This document shows, piece after piece, positions 7,503 through 17,920 of a stretch of DNA of 64,000 nt. The DNA is from Stutzerimonas kunmingensis (GTDB lineage Bacteria > Pseudomonadota > Gammaproteobacteria > Pseudomonadales > Pseudomonadaceae), in contig NZ_CP090366.1 of assembly GCF_021432085.1 (NCBI RefSeq), positions 3,906,001-3,970,000 of the forward strand. Reading direction: 5' to 3'. The position numbers were made by a program, and so were the translations under genes. Position 1 is the first letter of the stretch. Every line of letters begins with the position of its first letter. The notes beneath the pieces are model-generated. The model searched no databases. It was not told the DNA's origin and saw only the letters and a program-made list of their open reading frames with translations.

Positions 7503-8379
7503 GACGGTAATAGCGCTCCAAGAGGCTCGGCAACCCGGTGCGCCAGGCGCGAGGCTTGATGCCGAAAGTGGTGAAAATCTTCTTGCAGGCGAGTACGCCG
7601 TGCTGCGCTTCGGCTGCGGCATCCGAACAGGCGGCATGCGCCACGGCCGTCAGATTCGCCGTTGTGACGTCGCGATACTTGCCGGCCTCGCCGAGCAACG
7701 CCTGGGCGACCAGCAACGGGGTGGAAGCCTCATGTCCGCCGTAGTGATAGGTACCCCACAGCGGAGCCTGGCAGTCGAGCTGCTTCAATACCGCAAGGAT
7801 CACACGCGCGGCATCGTCGACAGGTGTCGGATTGCCGCGCCGGTCATCCGCTAGCAGTATCGCCTCGCTCTGCTCGAGTCGTTGCAGCACGCGCCCTAGA
7901 ACACCGTCCCGACTGTCATCGAGCAACCAGCCAAAACGCAGCAGGACATGTCGCGGGCATAGCGAACGCACACTCTGCTCGATGCGCCAGAGCGCCCTGC
8001 CTCGTGCATCCAGCGGCGCCACTTCGTCCTTTTCGCTATAGGCCGTGGTTCGGGCACCGTCGAATACCCGGTAGCTCGATGGCTGCAACAGGACGAAATC
8101 ATGGTGCTGACAGAGTTCGGCGAGCCGCTCGACCGCACGCTCCTGTGCGGCGAGCGCCGGCTCGTTGGGCTGTCCGCTCTGAAACCAGTCGTAATAGTAG
8201 GCAAGGTTGACCACGACATCCGGACGGTTGTCGTCGAGCAACTGGGTAAGACTGGCGGCGTCCCAGCCCTGAGCGGGCGGTCGCGGCGCGAGGAAGCCGA
8301 TGTCTTCCTCGGCGCCGAGGCGGATGAGCGCCTGGCCCAGGGCATTGCCGCCGCCCAACAGCATCAGGCGCATTCGCAT
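7495..8379 (-). CDS. RmlD-like sugar nucleotide-binding protein, catalytic motif lost
   Basis: 294 aa. A glycine-rich N-terminus (LLGGGNALGQALIRLG) and the RmlD-like order PSSYRVFDGARTTAYSEKDE ... RGNPTPVDDAARV ... GTYHYGG identify an RmlD/dTDP-4-dehydrorhamnose reductase fold. At the place where RmlD enzymes have YGxxK, residues 124-133 read DARGRALWRI, so both the catalytic Tyr and Lys are absent. It is therefore probably not an active reductase. It may bind a nucleotide sugar or regulate the epimerase encoded next to it (8-bp overlap). The start at 8379 has a close alternative at Met3. It lies 10 bp after ssb. Confidence 0.72.
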   Translation of the reverse strand: MRMRLMLLGGGNALGQALIRLGAEEDIGFLAPRPPAQGWDAASLTQLLDDNRPDVVVNLAYYYDWFQSGQPNEPALAAQERAVERLAELCQHHDFVLLQPSSYRVFDGARTTAYSEKDEVAPLDARGRALWRIEQSVRSLCPRHVLLRFGWLLDDSRDGVLGRVLQRLEQSEAILLADDRRGNPTPVDDAARVILAVLKQLDCQAPLWGTYHYGGHEASTPLLVAQALLGEAGKYRDVTTANLTAVAHAACSDAAAEAQHGVLACKKIFTTFGIKPRAWRTGLPSLLERYYRHG

Positions 8380-8389
8380 TCAGATAACT

Positions 8390-8884
8390 CTAAAACGGGA
8401 TGTCGTCGTCGAAGCTGTCGTAGTCCGGTGCCGGCTGTTGCCGCGCAGCGGGCTGCTGCGGCTGGGCCTGCGGACGCGGCGCCTGCTGCGGCTCACGCTG
8501 CTGCGGGCGAGCCTGACGCGGCGCATCGTCGGAACTGCCGCCACGGCCACCGAGCAGCTGCATGGTGCCGTTCATGTCGACGACGATTTCGGTTGTGTAG
8601 CGCTTGACGCCGTCCTTCTCCCACTCGCGGGTCTGCAGGCGTCCCTCGATGTAGCATTGCGAACCCTTGCGCAGGTATTCGCCGGCGATCTCGGCAACCT
8701 TGCCGAACAACACCACGCGATGCCACTCGGTACGCTCCTGAAGCTGACCGGTCTGCTTGTCCTTCCAGCTATCGGTGGTTGCCAGCGTGATGTTGGTCAC
8801 CGCATTGCCATTGGGCATGTAGCGGGTTTCCGGGTCGCCGCCGACATTGCCGATCAAGATGACTTTATTCACCCCTCTGGCCAT
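8390..8884 (-). CDS. ssb: Single-stranded DNA-binding protein
   Basis: 164 aa. The OB-fold domain starts [20 protein letters not shown] and runs to about residue 112, including [18 protein letters not shown] and [11 protein letters not shown] Gln/Pro/Arg-rich flexible linker ([18 protein letters not shown]) follows, with the acidic tip DDDIPF that recruits repair and replication partners. The tip is intact, so this is the main chromosomal SSB. It lies between the MFS transporter and the sugar-nucleotide genes, on the same strand. The gap before it (8885-9041) shows a GGCGGT/ACCGCC hairpin at 8929-8943 and no canonical LexA site. Confidence 0.97.
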   Translation of the reverse strand: MARGVNKVILIGNVGGDPETRYMPNGNAVTNITLATTDSWKDKQTGQLQERTEWHRVVLFGKVAEIAGEYLRKGSQCYIEGRLQTREWEKDGVKRYTTEIVVDMNGTMQLLGGRGGSSDDAPRQARPQQREPQQAPRPQAQPQQPAARQQPAPDYDSFDDDIPF

Positions 8885-9041
8885 GGGTAACTCCTCATTG
8901 GAACATTGAATTGGATGGATTCACCGATGGCGGTTGTACCGCCAGCAAAGCCGATGACCGCGAATCTTACCTCAGCCACCCCTGACGGCCAACCGACGCA
9001 CTTTCATGTTGCGCGGCACTATACAGCCGCGAACAGGCGTC

Positions 9042-10409
9042 TCAGGCAACCAGGCGATCAAGAGCTTCACGATCCAGTTGCTGCGTATCGACCTTGATAT
9101 AGGCCGCCGCCTCGTCGGCAACGATGAGCACGTCGCTAACTCCGGCGACTTGTAGCAGATCACGCCCAAGTCCTGCGTTGGCCAGCGCTCTGGCCGAAAG
9201 CGGCAAGCGCAGGCTCGTTACATAAGGAGGTTCGCGCATGCTGAAGGCCACCACGAACCACAACGCGCACAGTGCAGCGCAACCGGCGAACACCAGCGCC
9301 AGGCCACCCTGCTGATAGAGCATGCCGCCCAGCACGCCACCGAGACCGGCACCGAGAAATTGACTGGTGGAGTAGACGCCCATCGCGGTGCCCTTGCCGC
9401 CGGCCGGCGCGACTTTGCTGATCAACGAAGGCAGCGACGCTTCCAGCAGATTGAACGCGATGAAGAAGCCCACCATGCCGACGACCAGCATCCACAAGCC
9501 ATTTCCGAACCACCAGAAGAACAGCTCGCAGAGCAGCAACGCGGAGACCGCTCCCAACAGCACGCGGCGCATCTGGCGCTTCTTCTCGCCATAAATAATG
9601 AAGGGAATCATGCCGAAGAAGCCGACCAGCAGTGCCGTAAGGTAGACCCACCAATGCTCCTCCTTGGGCAATGCGCCCTGCTCGACCAATGCCAGCGGCA
9701 GCGCGACGAAACTGGCCATCAGGATCGCGTGCAGCGCCAGGATGCTGAAATCCAGACGCAGCAGATCAGGATGGCGCAGCGTCAGGCCGAGTGCCTGCTT
9801 GGCGACGCCCGATTCGCGATGGCGCACATGCGCATGGGCCTTGGGCAGCAACGCGACGATGACTCCGCCAAGCAACGCCATGCCGGCGGTTACCCAGAAC
9901 AGTCCGGAGAGACCGAAGGCACGGGTCAGCAACGGCCCGACGATCATCGCGACAGCGAAGGAAAAACCGATGCTCACGCCGATCAGCGCCATCGCCTTGG
10001 TCCGGTGCTGTTCGCGGGTCAGGTCCGAGAGCAGCGCCATCACTGCAGCGGAAATCGCCCCCGCCCCTTGCAGGATGCGCCCGGCGATGACGCCCCAGAT
10101 GCTGTCGGACATCGCCGCGAGCACCGCTCCAGCGGCGAAGATCAGCAGGCCGAAATAGATGATAGGCAAGCGACCAATACGATCGGAAAGAATACCGAAG
10201 GGAATTTGCAGCAGCGCCTGGGTCAAACCATAGGCACCTATCGCAAGACCTATCAGGGTCGGCGTAGCGCCTTCCAGGTCCATGCCGTAGGTTGCCAGCA
10301 CGGGCAAAACCATGAACATGCCGAGCATGCGAAAAGCGAAAACCAGGGCCAGCCCGGAAGCTGCGCGTTTTTCGCTGGCGCTCATGCGCTCGCTGTAGGG
10401 GTCCTGCAT
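9042..10409 (-). CDS. MFS transporter, YajR-like, with C-terminal YAM domain
   Basis: 455 aa. Twelve hydrophobic helices form a major facilitator fold, with the loop 2-3 signature GILSDRIGRLPIIYFG. After the last helix a soluble tail of about 60 residues ends in a ferredoxin-like segment (LLQVAGVSDVLIVADEAAAY), the layout of E. coli YajR with its YAM domain. YajR-like proteins are drug/proton antiporter relatives of uncertain substrate. The ATG at 10409 is used; Met9 (10385) is an alternative. It is divergent from uvrA, with 131 bp shared between the two starts. Gene order ssb - MFS - uvrA matches P. aeruginosa. Confidence 0.85.
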   Translation of the reverse strand: MQDPYSERMSASEKRAASGLALVFAFRMLGMFMVLPVLATYGMDLEGATPTLIGLAIGAYGLTQALLQIPFGILSDRIGRLPIIYFGLLIFAAGAVLAAMSDSIWGVIAGRILQGAGAISAAVMALLSDLTREQHRTKAMALIGVSIGFSFAVAMIVGPLLTRAFGLSGLFWVTAGMALLGGVIVALLPKAHAHVRHRESGVAKQALGLTLRHPDLLRLDFSILALHAILMASFVALPLALVEQGALPKEEHWWVYLTALLVGFFGMIPFIIYGEKKRQMRRVLLGAVSALLLCELFFWWFGNGLWMLVVGMVGFFIAFNLLEASLPSLISKVAPAGGKGTAMGVYSTSQFLGAGLGGVLGGMLYQQGGLALVFAGCAALCALWFVVAFSMREPPYVTSLRLPLSARALANAGLGRDLLQVAGVSDVLIVADEAAAYIKVDTQQLDREALDRLVA

Positions 10410-10479
10410 GGAGGGTCTCGCTTGTATGAACCGGCGGCGATTCTAGCAGCCCTACCCTGTTCGGCACAGGCGCGCGGTT

Positions 10480-10509
10480 TTGCCGCGACTATCACCCCGG
10501 CCGTATACT
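10480..10509 (+). promoter_or_regulatory. Probable sigma-70 promoter of uvrA
   Basis: TTGCCG (10480-10485) and TATACT (10504-10509) are 18 bp apart, about 30 bp before the uvrA start. The -10 element is good and the -35 only fair. I could not find a CTGT-N8-ACAG LexA site in the intergenic region. A CTGT-N5-ACAG sequence near 10458 has the wrong spacing. Confidence 0.5.
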
Positions 10510-10540
10510 TTCGGGTTTCCGCCCGCCACGCGAGGCTGTT

Positions 10541-13384
10541 TTGGACAAGATTCTGATTCGTGGGGCCCGCACCCACAACCTGAAGAACATCGACCTCACC
10601 CTGCCGCGCGACAAGCTGATCGTCATCACCGGCTTGTCCGGTTCTGGCAAATCATCGTTGGCATTCGACACTCTCTACGCAGAAGGCCAGCGCCGTTACG
10701 TCGAATCGCTTTCGGCGTATGCGCGCCAGTTCCTCTCGATGATGGAAAAGCCCGACGTCGACACCATTGAGGGGCTCTCCCCGGCGATCTCTATCGAGCA
10801 GAAATCGACCTCGCACAACCCGCGCTCCACCGTGGGCACCATCACCGAGATCTACGACTACCTGCGTCTGCTCTATGCGCGGGTCGGCACGCCGCGCTGT
10901 CCAGATCACGATGCCCCGTTGGAAGCGCAGACGGTCAGTCAGATGGTCGACCAGGTGCTGGCACTGCCCGAAGGCCGCAAGCTGATGCTGCTGGCCCCGG
11001 TCATCCGCGAACGCAAGGGCGAGCACCTGGCCGTGTTCGACGAACTGCGTGCTCAGGGTTTCGTGCGCGCCCGCGTCAACGGGCGGCTGTACGAACTCGA
11101 CGAGCTACCCAAGCTGGACAAGCAGAAGAAGCACTCGATCGACGTGGTGGTGGATCGCTTCAAGGTTCGCGGCGACCTGCAGCAGCGCCTGGCCGAATCC
11201 TTCGAAACGGCGCTCAAGCTGGCCGATGGCATCGCCCTGGTCGCCTCCATGGACGAGGACGACGACAGCGAGGAAATGATCTTCTCCGCACGCTTCGCCT
11301 GCCCGATCTGCGGCCACTCGATCAGCGAGCTTGAGCCCAAGCTGTTCTCCTTCAACAACCCAGCCGGCGCCTGCCCCACCTGTGACGGCCTGGGCGTGAA
11401 GCAGTTCTTCGACGCCAAGCGCCTGGTCAATGGCGAGCTGACCCTGGCCGAAGGCGCCATACGCGGCTGGGACCGGCGCAACGTTTACTATTTCCAGATG
11501 CTCGGCTCACTGGCCTCGCATTATGGCTTCAGCCTCGATGAGCCTTTCGACTCACTGGCCGCCGATCATCAGAAGTCCATCCTGCGCGGCAGCGGCCGTG
11601 AGAATGTCGAGTTCCGCTACCTCAACGACCGCGGCGATATCGTCAAGCGTTCGCACCCGTTCGAAGGCATCGTTCCCAACCTGGAACGCCGCTACCGCGA
11701 AACCGAATCCAATTCGGTTCGCGAAGAGCTCGCCAAATACCTCAGCACCCAGCCCTGCCCGGACTGTCGCGGCACGCGTCTGCGCCGTGAAGCACGCCAC
11801 GTGTGGGTTGGCGACAAGACCCTGCCTGCGGTCACGGCCATGCCCATCGGCGACGCCACCGACTACTTCGGCGTCCTCTCGCTCAACGGACGACGCGGCG
11901 AGATCGCCGACAAGATTCTCAAGGAGATCCGCGAACGCCTGCAGTTCCTGGTCAACGTCGGCCTGGATTATCTGACCCTGGATCGCAGCGCCGACACCCT
12001 GTCCGGCGGCGAAGCCCAGCGTATTCGCCTGGCCAGTCAGATCGGCGCCGGCCTGGTTGGGGTGATGTACATCCTCGACGAACCTTCGATCGGCCTGCAT
12101 CAGCGCGACAACGAACGCTTGCTGGGCACCCTTCGCCACCTGCGCGACATCGGCAATACGGTGATCGTCGTGGAGCATGACGAGGATGCGATCCGTCTCG
12201 CCGACTACGTCGTAGACATCGGCCCAGGTGCCGGCATACATGGCGGCCGCATCGTCGCTGAAGGCACACCTGACGAGGTGATGGCGCACCCGGATTCGCT
12301 GACCGGCAAGTACCTCTCTGGCCGGGTGAAGATCAACTATCGGCCTGAGCGCACCCGCCGTGATCCGAAGATGCTGCTCAAGCTCAAGGGCGCGCGTGGC
12401 AACAACCTGCGCAACGTCGACCTGGAGATTCCGGTCGGCCTGCTCACCTGCATCACCGGTGTGTCGGGCTCGGGCAAATCAACGCTGATCAACAACACGC
12501 TGTTCCCGATCACGGCGACTGCACTCAATGGCGCGACCACGCTGGAAGTAGCCCCGCACGACAGCTTCGACGGGCTGCAGCATCTGGACAAGGTAGTGGA
12601 CATCGATCAGAGCCCGATCGGCCGCACCCCGCGCTCCAACCCGGCGACCTACACGGGGCTGTTCACGCCGATTCGCGAGCTGTTTGCCGGCGTGCCGGAA
12701 GCGCGCTCACGCGGCTACGGCCCGGGCCGCTTCTCTTTCAACGTCAAGGGCGGACGCTGTGAAGCCTGCCAGGGCGACGGCGTGATCAAGGTGGAAATGC
12801 ACTTTCTGCCCGACATCTACGTGCCCTGCGACGTGTGCAAGGGCAAGCGCTACAACCGCGAAACGCTGGAGGTGAAGTACAAGGGCAAGAGCATCACCGA
12901 AGTGCTCGACATGACCATCGAGGAAGCCCGCGAGTTCTTCGATCCGGTGCCGGCCGTCGCGCGAAAACTGCAGACGCTGATGGATGTTGGGCTGTCCTAC
13001 ATCAAGCTGGGGCAGAGTGCGACGACCCTGTCTGGCGGTGAGGCGCAGCGCGTCAAGCTGTCCCGCGAGCTGTCCAAGCGTGACACGGGCAAGACGCTGT
13101 ACATCCTTGATGAACCCACCACCGGCCTGCATTTCGCCGATATCCAGCAGCTGCTCGACGTACTGCACCGTCTGCGCGACCACGGCAATACGGTCGTGGT
13201 GATTGAGCACAACCTTGACGTCATCAAGACGGCCGACTGGCTGGTGGATCTCGGCCCGGAAGGCGGCTCGAAGGGTGGCCAGATAATCGCCTGCGGTACG
13301 CCGGAAGAGGTGGCAGGCATGGCCCAGTCTCATACCGGTCATTTCCTCAAACCGTTACTCGAGCGCGACCGCTCGGCGGGTTGA
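10541..13384 (+). CDS. uvrA: Excinuclease ABC subunit A
   Basis: 947 aa, full length for UvrA. It starts at a TTG codon ([20 protein letters not shown] matches the E. coli N-terminus), with a GAGG ribosome site 5 bases upstream. There are two ABC ATPase modules: Walker [10 protein letters not shown] at residues 31-39 and GVSGSGKST near residue 643. The signature LSGGEAQRI appears in the first module and LSGGEAQRV in the second. Zinc-binding Cys pairs are present (CPICGH ... CPTC, and CEACQGDG ... CDVCKGKR). UvrA dimers find bulky DNA lesions and load UvrB. The gene stands alone, divergent from the MFS gene. Confidence 0.98.
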   Translation: MDKILIRGARTHNLKNIDLTLPRDKLIVITGLSGSGKSSLAFDTLYAEGQRRYVESLSAYARQFLSMMEKPDVDTIEGLSPAISIEQKSTSHNPRSTVGTITEIYDYLRLLYARVGTPRCPDHDAPLEAQTVSQMVDQVLALPEGRKLMLLAPVIRERKGEHLAVFDELRAQGFVRARVNGRLYELDELPKLDKQKKHSIDVVVDRFKVRGDLQQRLAESFETALKLADGIALVASMDEDDDSEEMIFSARFACPICGHSISELEPKLFSFNNPAGACPTCDGLGVKQFFDAKRLVNGELTLAEGAIRGWDRRNVYYFQMLGSLASHYGFSLDEPFDSLAADHQKSILRGSGRENVEFRYLNDRGDIVKRSHPFEGIVPNLERRYRETESNSVREELAKYLSTQPCPDCRGTRLRREARHVWVGDKTLPAVTAMPIGDATDYFGVLSLNGRRGEIADKILKEIRERLQFLVNVGLDYLTLDRSADTLSGGEAQRIRLASQIGAGLVGVMYILDEPSIGLHQRDNERLLGTLRHLRDIGNTVIVVEHDEDAIRLADYVVDIGPGAGIHGGRIVAEGTPDEVMAHPDSLTGKYLSGRVKINYRPERTRRDPKMLLKLKGARGNNLRNVDLEIPVGLLTCITGVSGSGKSTLINNTLFPITATALNGATTLEVAPHDSFDGLQHLDKVVDIDQSPIGRTPRSNPATYTGLFTPIRELFAGVPEARSRGYGPGRFSFNVKGGRCEACQGDGVIKVEMHFLPDIYVPCDVCKGKRYNRETLEVKYKGKSITEVLDMTIEEAREFFDPVPAVARKLQTLMDVGLSYIKLGQSATTLSGGEAQRVKLSRELSKRDTGKTLYILDEPTTGLHFADIQQLLDVLHRLRDHGNTVVVIEHNLDVIKTADWLVDLGPEGGSKGGQIIACGTPEEVAGMAQSHTGHFLKPLLERDRSAG

Positions 13385-13494
13385 TCATCGCGTCGGCAGC
13401 CGTTTCGGCAACAAGCGCAAGCGCAGCGGGGTCCACTACGGATCCCGCCGGGCAGTTGGGCGGGACACTCTCAGCCCGATAAGGAGAAATCCTG

Positions 13495-14740
13495 ATGCGA
13501 ATTGCGCTTGCTGCCTGCCTGCTTGGCGCCGGCCTGCTACCCGGTCTTGCCGCCGCCCAACCCAACGGCCCTTGGATCACCAATGAGCAGAACGTCTCGC
13601 TGGAGGCGTTCATGAGCAACAACCAGCTGTACGATCAGGTCAACGCACTTTCACGACGTTTCCCGGATGCCCTGCGACTAGAACAGGCCGGCAGCAGCAA
13701 CGAAGGCCGGCCAATCTGGCTGGCCAGGCTGGGTAATTCAGACAAACCAGCCGTGATGATCATCACCCAACAGCTCGGCAACGAAGCGGCGGTCAATCTG
13801 ATAAAACGCCTTGCCTCGGGCGGGGCCTTGTCCCGCCAGGTACTGGATAATCTGCAGGTGCTGACCGTGCCGAGGGTCAACCCGGACGGCGCCGAGCGTT
13901 TCAGTCGCGGCAACATGGATTTCAGCGCCCCGCAAACCAGCGCTGACTGCCTGCGCGCCGATGGCACCCTGAATCCTGCCAAGTTGGATCAGCACCTCGG
14001 CGCCAACGTGACCGCCTTCACCAATGCCGACGGCCAACGCCGATTTAGCTACGACATCAACCGCTACCACTAGCAAGAGCACGCAGATACGCTGCAATCC
14101 AGGCCTGGCCAGCGAGCGGCACTTCAACCCGGGGCAGAACCCGGTGCCCGAAGCGGTTGCGGTACGCGGCATCTATGACCGTTACCGTCCCATCTGGCTG
14201 GTAGATGTGCACAATCAGAACCCTGCCGTGGTACTCGAGGATGTGGATCCTGAAGTGAACCGCCCGGGACGCCAGGTGACCGGCTCTATCACCTGGCCAA
14301 CTCACCCGGATGTCGCCCCGGAAGCGGTGGCACTGTCGAAGCAGCTGGCAATCGTGATGAAGCAGCGCTCCACGCAGCTTGGCTTCATGGAAATCACCAA
14401 CTACTACTATGAGCACCCCAACGGCGATGTCCGCCGCGGCGGCGGCGGCGGCGGCGATCCAGGCATTGCCCGAAACGCATACGGCCTGCTGGGGACCGAG
14501 CGACTGGCCGCCGGCGAAACAGGCCCATTGGGCGGCAGCGTGCTCATGGAAATCGGCGGACTGAACAGTCGCGGCCAGAAGGCTGTCGGCATGCTGCGCA
14601 ACAATGTGCGCGAAATGCTTGAGGCCGTGCTTGTCGCAACTGCCGACGGCAGCCTGACGGCGATCGATCCGGCAGAGGCCGATCGCCTTTTGCCACCCGG
14701 ACAGGAGAGCGATAAGCCGCTCAACAATCCCCACGGATAG
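13495..14740 (+). pseudogene. M14-family zinc carboxypeptidase, frameshifted and missing a zinc ligand
   Basis: An intact start region has RBS AAGGAG, ATG at 13495 and a signal peptide ending AAAQ. It reads in frame to 14073, ending at SYDINRYH then TAG. The downstream half continues in the next frame from about 14071 (CNPGLASERHFNPGQNPVPE ...) to TAG at 14738-14740. The join needs a single-base change near the TAG. Of the M14 zinc motif, the first position reads LGNE instead of HGNE (CTC for CAC, codon near 13774). The later His (DVHNQNP) and catalytic Glu (LMEIGG) are present. Two independent defects argue for a decayed gene, not only a sequencing slip. It sits between uvrA and katA, where P. 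aeruginosa has bfrA. Confidence 0.8.
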
Positions 14741-14756
14741 CGCTGAAGAAACAAGA

Positions 14757-14782
14757 AAGCCCGCAGCACTCGCTGCGGGCTT
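14757..14782. terminator. Terminator between M14 pseudogene and katA
   Basis: Stem AAGCCCGCAGC / GCTGCGGGCTT with loop ACTC. On the minus strand it is followed by TTCTTGTTTC, so it serves katA best. On plus the U-run is weak. Confidence 0.75.
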
Positions 14783-14809
14783 CTCGATCCTGCGGATACC
14801 GCGAATCGC

Positions 14810-16270
14810 TTATGCCGGCACTTCCGACAGCGGAATATCCAGGGCGGCGGCAATACCTGCTCCATAGGCCGGATCAGCCCTCAGGCAGTGACTGATGTGG
14901 CGAATCTTGATATGACGCGCCACTCCCTGCATCGACCGTGCGGTATTTTCGAACAACCGCTGCTGTTCATCGGCCTTCATCAAGCGGAACAGGTTGCCCG
15001 GCTGAGTGAAGTAATCGGCGTCGTCGGCACGGTAGTCGTAACGATCCGCCGCCCCCTCGAGAGCCAGCGGTGGCTCGCTGAAGTCAGGCTGTTCCTGCCA
15101 CTCGCCATAGGTATTCGGCTCGTAATGCAGACGACCACCCTGATTGCCATCTACGCGCATGGCACCATCGCGATGGTAGCTGTGGACCGGGCAACGCGGA
15201 GCGTTGACCGGAATCTGATGGTGATTCACCCCCAGCCGGTAGCGTTGCGCATCCCCGTAGGAGAAAAGACGGCCCTGCAACATACGGTCTGGAGAGAAGC
15301 TGATGCCCGGAACGACATTCGCCGGTGTGAATGCCGCCTGCTCGACATCCTGGAAGTAGTTGTCGGGATTGCGGTTGAGCTCGTAATAGCCGACCTCGAT
15401 CAGCGGGTAGTCGGCATGCGGCCAGACCTTGGTGAGGTCGAACGGATGGTACGGCACCTTGGCGGCGTCGGCCTCCGCCATTACCTGCACATACATCGTC
15501 CAACGTGGATATTCGCCACGCTCGATGGCCTCGAACAGATCGCGCTGCGAACTCTCCCGGTCATTGGCAACGATGGCTGCCGCCTCGGCGTCGGTGAGAT
15601 TCTTGATGCCCTGCTGGGTCCGAAAGTGAAACTTCACCCAGAAACGCTCGTTGTTCGGACTGATGAAGCTGTAGGTGTGCGAACCGAAACCGTGCATATG
15701 GCGGTAAGACGCCGGGATGCCCCGATCGCCCATGACATAGGTGATCTGGTGCAAGGCTTCAGGCAGCCCGGTCCAGAAGTCCCAGTTGTTGTTCGCGCTG
15801 CGCATGTTGGTGCGCGGATCGCGTTTTACTGCGTGGTTGAGGTCCGGAAACTTCAGCGGATCGCGGAAAAAGAACACCGGGGTGTTATTGCCCACCATGT
15901 CCCAGTTGCCTTGCTCGGTGTAGAACTTCAGTGCGTAACCACGAATGTCACGCTCGGCATCGGCGGCACCACGCTCGCCTGCGACGGTCGAAAAGCGCGC
16001 GAACAGCGGAGTGCGCTTGCCGATCTCGGAAAACAGCTTGGCTTTGGTGTAGCGGGTGATGTCATGGGTGACGACGAATTCTCCGAACGCCCCCGACCCC
16101 TTCGCATGCATGCGCCGCTCCGGAATCACCTCCCGGTCGAAATGAGCGAGCTTCTCTAGAAACCATACGTCCTGAAGCAGCATGGGACCACGGCGGCCCG
16201 CAGTCATGGAGTTCTGGTTTTCGGATACCGGCGCACCGGCAACGGTTGTGAGCTTCTGCTTGTCAGTCAT
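14810..16270 (-). CDS. katA: Catalase KatA (small-subunit, clade 3)
   Basis: 486 aa. The start at 16270 is chosen because AAGGAG lies 8 bases upstream and the N-terminus aligns with P. aeruginosa KatA (482 aa). The upstream in-frame extension has no RBS. Key parts are the distal His55 in [10 protein letters not shown], the Asn in VGNNTPVFF, and the heme-ligating Tyr338 in [14 protein letters not shown]. The protein has no large-subunit C-terminal flavodoxin-like domain. It converts hydrogen peroxide to water and oxygen in the cytoplasm. It is transcribed alone. In P. aeruginosa bfrA lies next to katA and supplies iron for heme; that gene is not here. No clear OxyR site was recognised upstream. 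Confidence 0.96.
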   Translation of the reverse strand: MTDKQKLTTVAGAPVSENQNSMTAGRRGPMLLQDVWFLEKLAHFDREVIPERRMHAKGSGAFGEFVVTHDITRYTKAKLFSEIGKRTPLFARFSTVAGERGAADAERDIRGYALKFYTEQGNWDMVGNNTPVFFFRDPLKFPDLNHAVKRDPRTNMRSANNNWDFWTGLPEALHQITYVMGDRGIPASYRHMHGFGSHTYSFISPNNERFWVKFHFRTQQGIKNLTDAEAAAIVANDRESSQRDLFEAIERGEYPRWTMYVQVMAEADAAKVPYHPFDLTKVWPHADYPLIEVGYYELNRNPDNYFQDVEQAAFTPANVVPGISFSPDRMLQGRLFSYGDAQRYRLGVNHHQIPVNAPRCPVHSYHRDGAMRVDGNQGGRLHYEPNTYGEWQEQPDFSEPPLALEGAADRYDYRADDADYFTQPGNLFRLMKADEQQRLFENTARSMQGVARHIKIRHISHCLRADPAYGAGIAAALDIPLSEVPA

Positions 16271-16419
16271 GGTTGCAGCTCCTTGGTATTCAATAGCTTC
16301 CAGGGTCTTGGTAAGTACCTGCTGGTTGAATGCCATCATAGGAAGCAAGCGCAACGCCGACTAATGATGAAGATCAACGCCCCTTATAGAGCCAGTCTCT
16401 CAGAATCCTTTGGGCATAA

Positions 16420-16447
16420 AAAAACCGAGCCAAAAGGCTCGGTTTTT
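16420..16447 (-). terminator. Terminator of the alpha operon after rplQ
   Basis: Stem AAAAACCGAGCC / GGCTCGGTTTTT around loop AAAA, 18 bp after the rplQ stop. On the minus strand the stem ends in a T-run, a strong intrinsic terminator separating the ribosomal block from katA. Confidence 0.9.
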
Positions 16448-16464
16448 AATTGCCGCTACCGATC

Positions 16465-16851
16465 TTACTCGGCGGCTTCCACTTCACCAGTGACCGGACG
16501 GTCAACCAGCTCGACGTAAGCCATAGGTGCGTTGTCACCAGCGCGGAAGCCGCACTTGAGGATACGCAGATAGCCGCCCTGACGGGTGGCGTAACGCTTG
16601 CCCAGATCGTTGAACAGCTTGCCTACGGCAGCCTTCGAACGAGTACGGTCGAAAGCCAGACGACGGTTAGCGACGCTATCTTCCTTAGCCAGGGTGATCA
16701 GCGGCTCGGCAACGCGACGCAGCTCCTTGGCCTTGGGCAGGGTGGTCTTGATCAGTTCGTGCTCGAACAGCGACACCGCCATGTTTTGAAACATGGCCTT
16801 GCGGTGGGCGCTGGTGCGGCTCAGGTGACGGCCACTTTTACGATGACGCAT
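16465..16851 (-). CDS. rplQ: 50S ribosomal protein L17
   Basis: 128 aa, standard L17, starting [20 protein letters not shown] and carrying [20 protein letters not shown]. It sits near the exit tunnel on the 50S subunit. It is the last gene of the alpha operon (rpsM-rpsK-rpsD-rpoA-rplQ), 45 bp after rpoA and just before a strong terminator. The C-terminus ([11 protein letters not shown]) is slightly longer than the core family, as in other pseudomonads. Confidence 0.98.
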   Translation of the reverse strand: MRHRKSGRHLSRTSAHRKAMFQNMAVSLFEHELIKTTLPKAKELRRVAEPLITLAKEDSVANRRLAFDRTRSKAAVGKLFNDLGKRYATRQGGYLRILKCGFRAGDNAPMAYVELVDRPVTGEVEAAE

Positions 16852-16896
16852 GATTGAAATTCCTTACCAAACGTTCAGTTCGGTTACTGGGGGCGA

Positions 16897-17898
16897 TCAG
16901 GCAGTGGCCTTATCGTCCTTCTTGAGACTTGCCGGCGGCCAGTTATCCAGACGCATACCGAGGGACAAACCACGCGAAGCCAGAACGTCCTTGATCTCAG
17001 TCAGGGACTTCTTGCCCAGATTCGGCGTCTTCAACAGCTCTACTTCGGTGCGCTGAATCAGATCACCAATGTAGTAGATGTTTTCCGCCTTCAGGCAGTT
17101 GGCCGAACGTACGGTCAGCTCCAGGTCATCAACCGGACGCAACAGGATCGGATCGATCTCGTCTTCCTGCTCGATTACAACCGGCTCGCTGTCGCCCTTG
17201 AGGTCGACGAACGCAGCCAGCTGTTGCTGCAGGATGGTCGCTGCACGACGGATCGCCTCTTCGGGATCCAGGGTGCCGTTGGTTTCCAGGTCAATGACCA
17301 GTTTGTCCAGGTTGGTGCGCTGCTCGACACGAGCATTCTCGACCACGTAAGCCACGCGACGAACCGGGCTGAAAGTGGCGTCGAGCTGCAGACGACCGAT
17401 GCTACGGCTCTCGTCTTCATCGCTCTGACGCGCATCAGCAGGCTCGTAACCGCGGCCGCGAGCGACCTTGAGCTTCATGTTGAGCGAGCCGTTGGCCGCC
17501 AGATTGGCGATCAGGTGATCGCCATTGACGATTTCGACATCGTGATCCAGCTGGATATCGGCAGCGGTAACAGCGCCCGCGCCCTTCTTCACCAGGCTCA
17601 AGGTCACTTCATCACGGCCGTGCAGCTTGATGGCGATACCTTTGAGGTTGAGCAGGATTTCGATGACATCTTCCTGCACGCCCTCGATGGCGCTGTACTC
17701 GTGGAGCACACCGTCGATCTCCGCCTCGACCACAGCGCAGCCGGGCATGGAGGACAACAGAATACGACGCAGCGCGTTGCCAAGGGTGTGGCCAAAACCA
17801 CGCTCGAGGGGCTCGAGAGTGATCTTGGCACGGGTCGGACTGACCACCTGCACATCGATATGGCGGGGGGTCAGGAACTCATTTACCGAACTCTGCAT
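16897..17898 (-). CDS. rpoA: DNA-directed RNA polymerase subunit alpha
   Basis: 333 aa. The N-terminal assembly domain (residues about 1-235) includes [20 protein letters not shown], a flexible linker follows, and the C-terminal domain (residues about 250-320) includes [20 protein letters not shown] and [20 protein letters not shown], which contacts UP elements and activators. It is the core enzyme scaffold for beta and beta-prime, whose genes are also in this window. It is co-transcribed with ribosomal genes in the alpha operon, in the canonical gammaproteobacterial order, 22 bp after rpsD. Confidence 0.98.
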   Translation of the reverse strand: MQSSVNEFLTPRHIDVQVVSPTRAKITLEPLERGFGHTLGNALRRILLSSMPGCAVVEAEIDGVLHEYSAIEGVQEDVIEILLNLKGIAIKLHGRDEVTLSLVKKGAGAVTAADIQLDHDVEIVNGDHLIANLAANGSLNMKLKVARGRGYEPADARQSDEDESRSIGRLQLDATFSPVRRVAYVVENARVEQRTNLDKLVIDLETNGTLDPEEAIRRAATILQQQLAAFVDLKGDSEPVVIEQEDEIDPILLRPVDDLELTVRSANCLKAENIYYIGDLIQRTEVELLKTPNLGKKSLTEIKDVLASRGLSLGMRLDNWPPASLKKDDKATA

Positions 17899-17920
17899 GG
17901 ATACACCTATTTTCTAGCCC

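Noticed and set aside
10456..10475. CTGT...ACAG near uvrA as a LexA box
   Set aside because: The spacer is 5 bases instead of 8.
13443..13465. TCCCGCC/GGCGGGA hairpin after uvrA as a terminator
   Set aside because: No U-run follows and the loop is 9 bases; it may be chance in GC-rich DNA.
14024..14740. Calling the second half of the M14 gene a separate gene
   Set aside because: Its start would lie inside the first half with no ribosome site, and the two halves together make one M14 domain.
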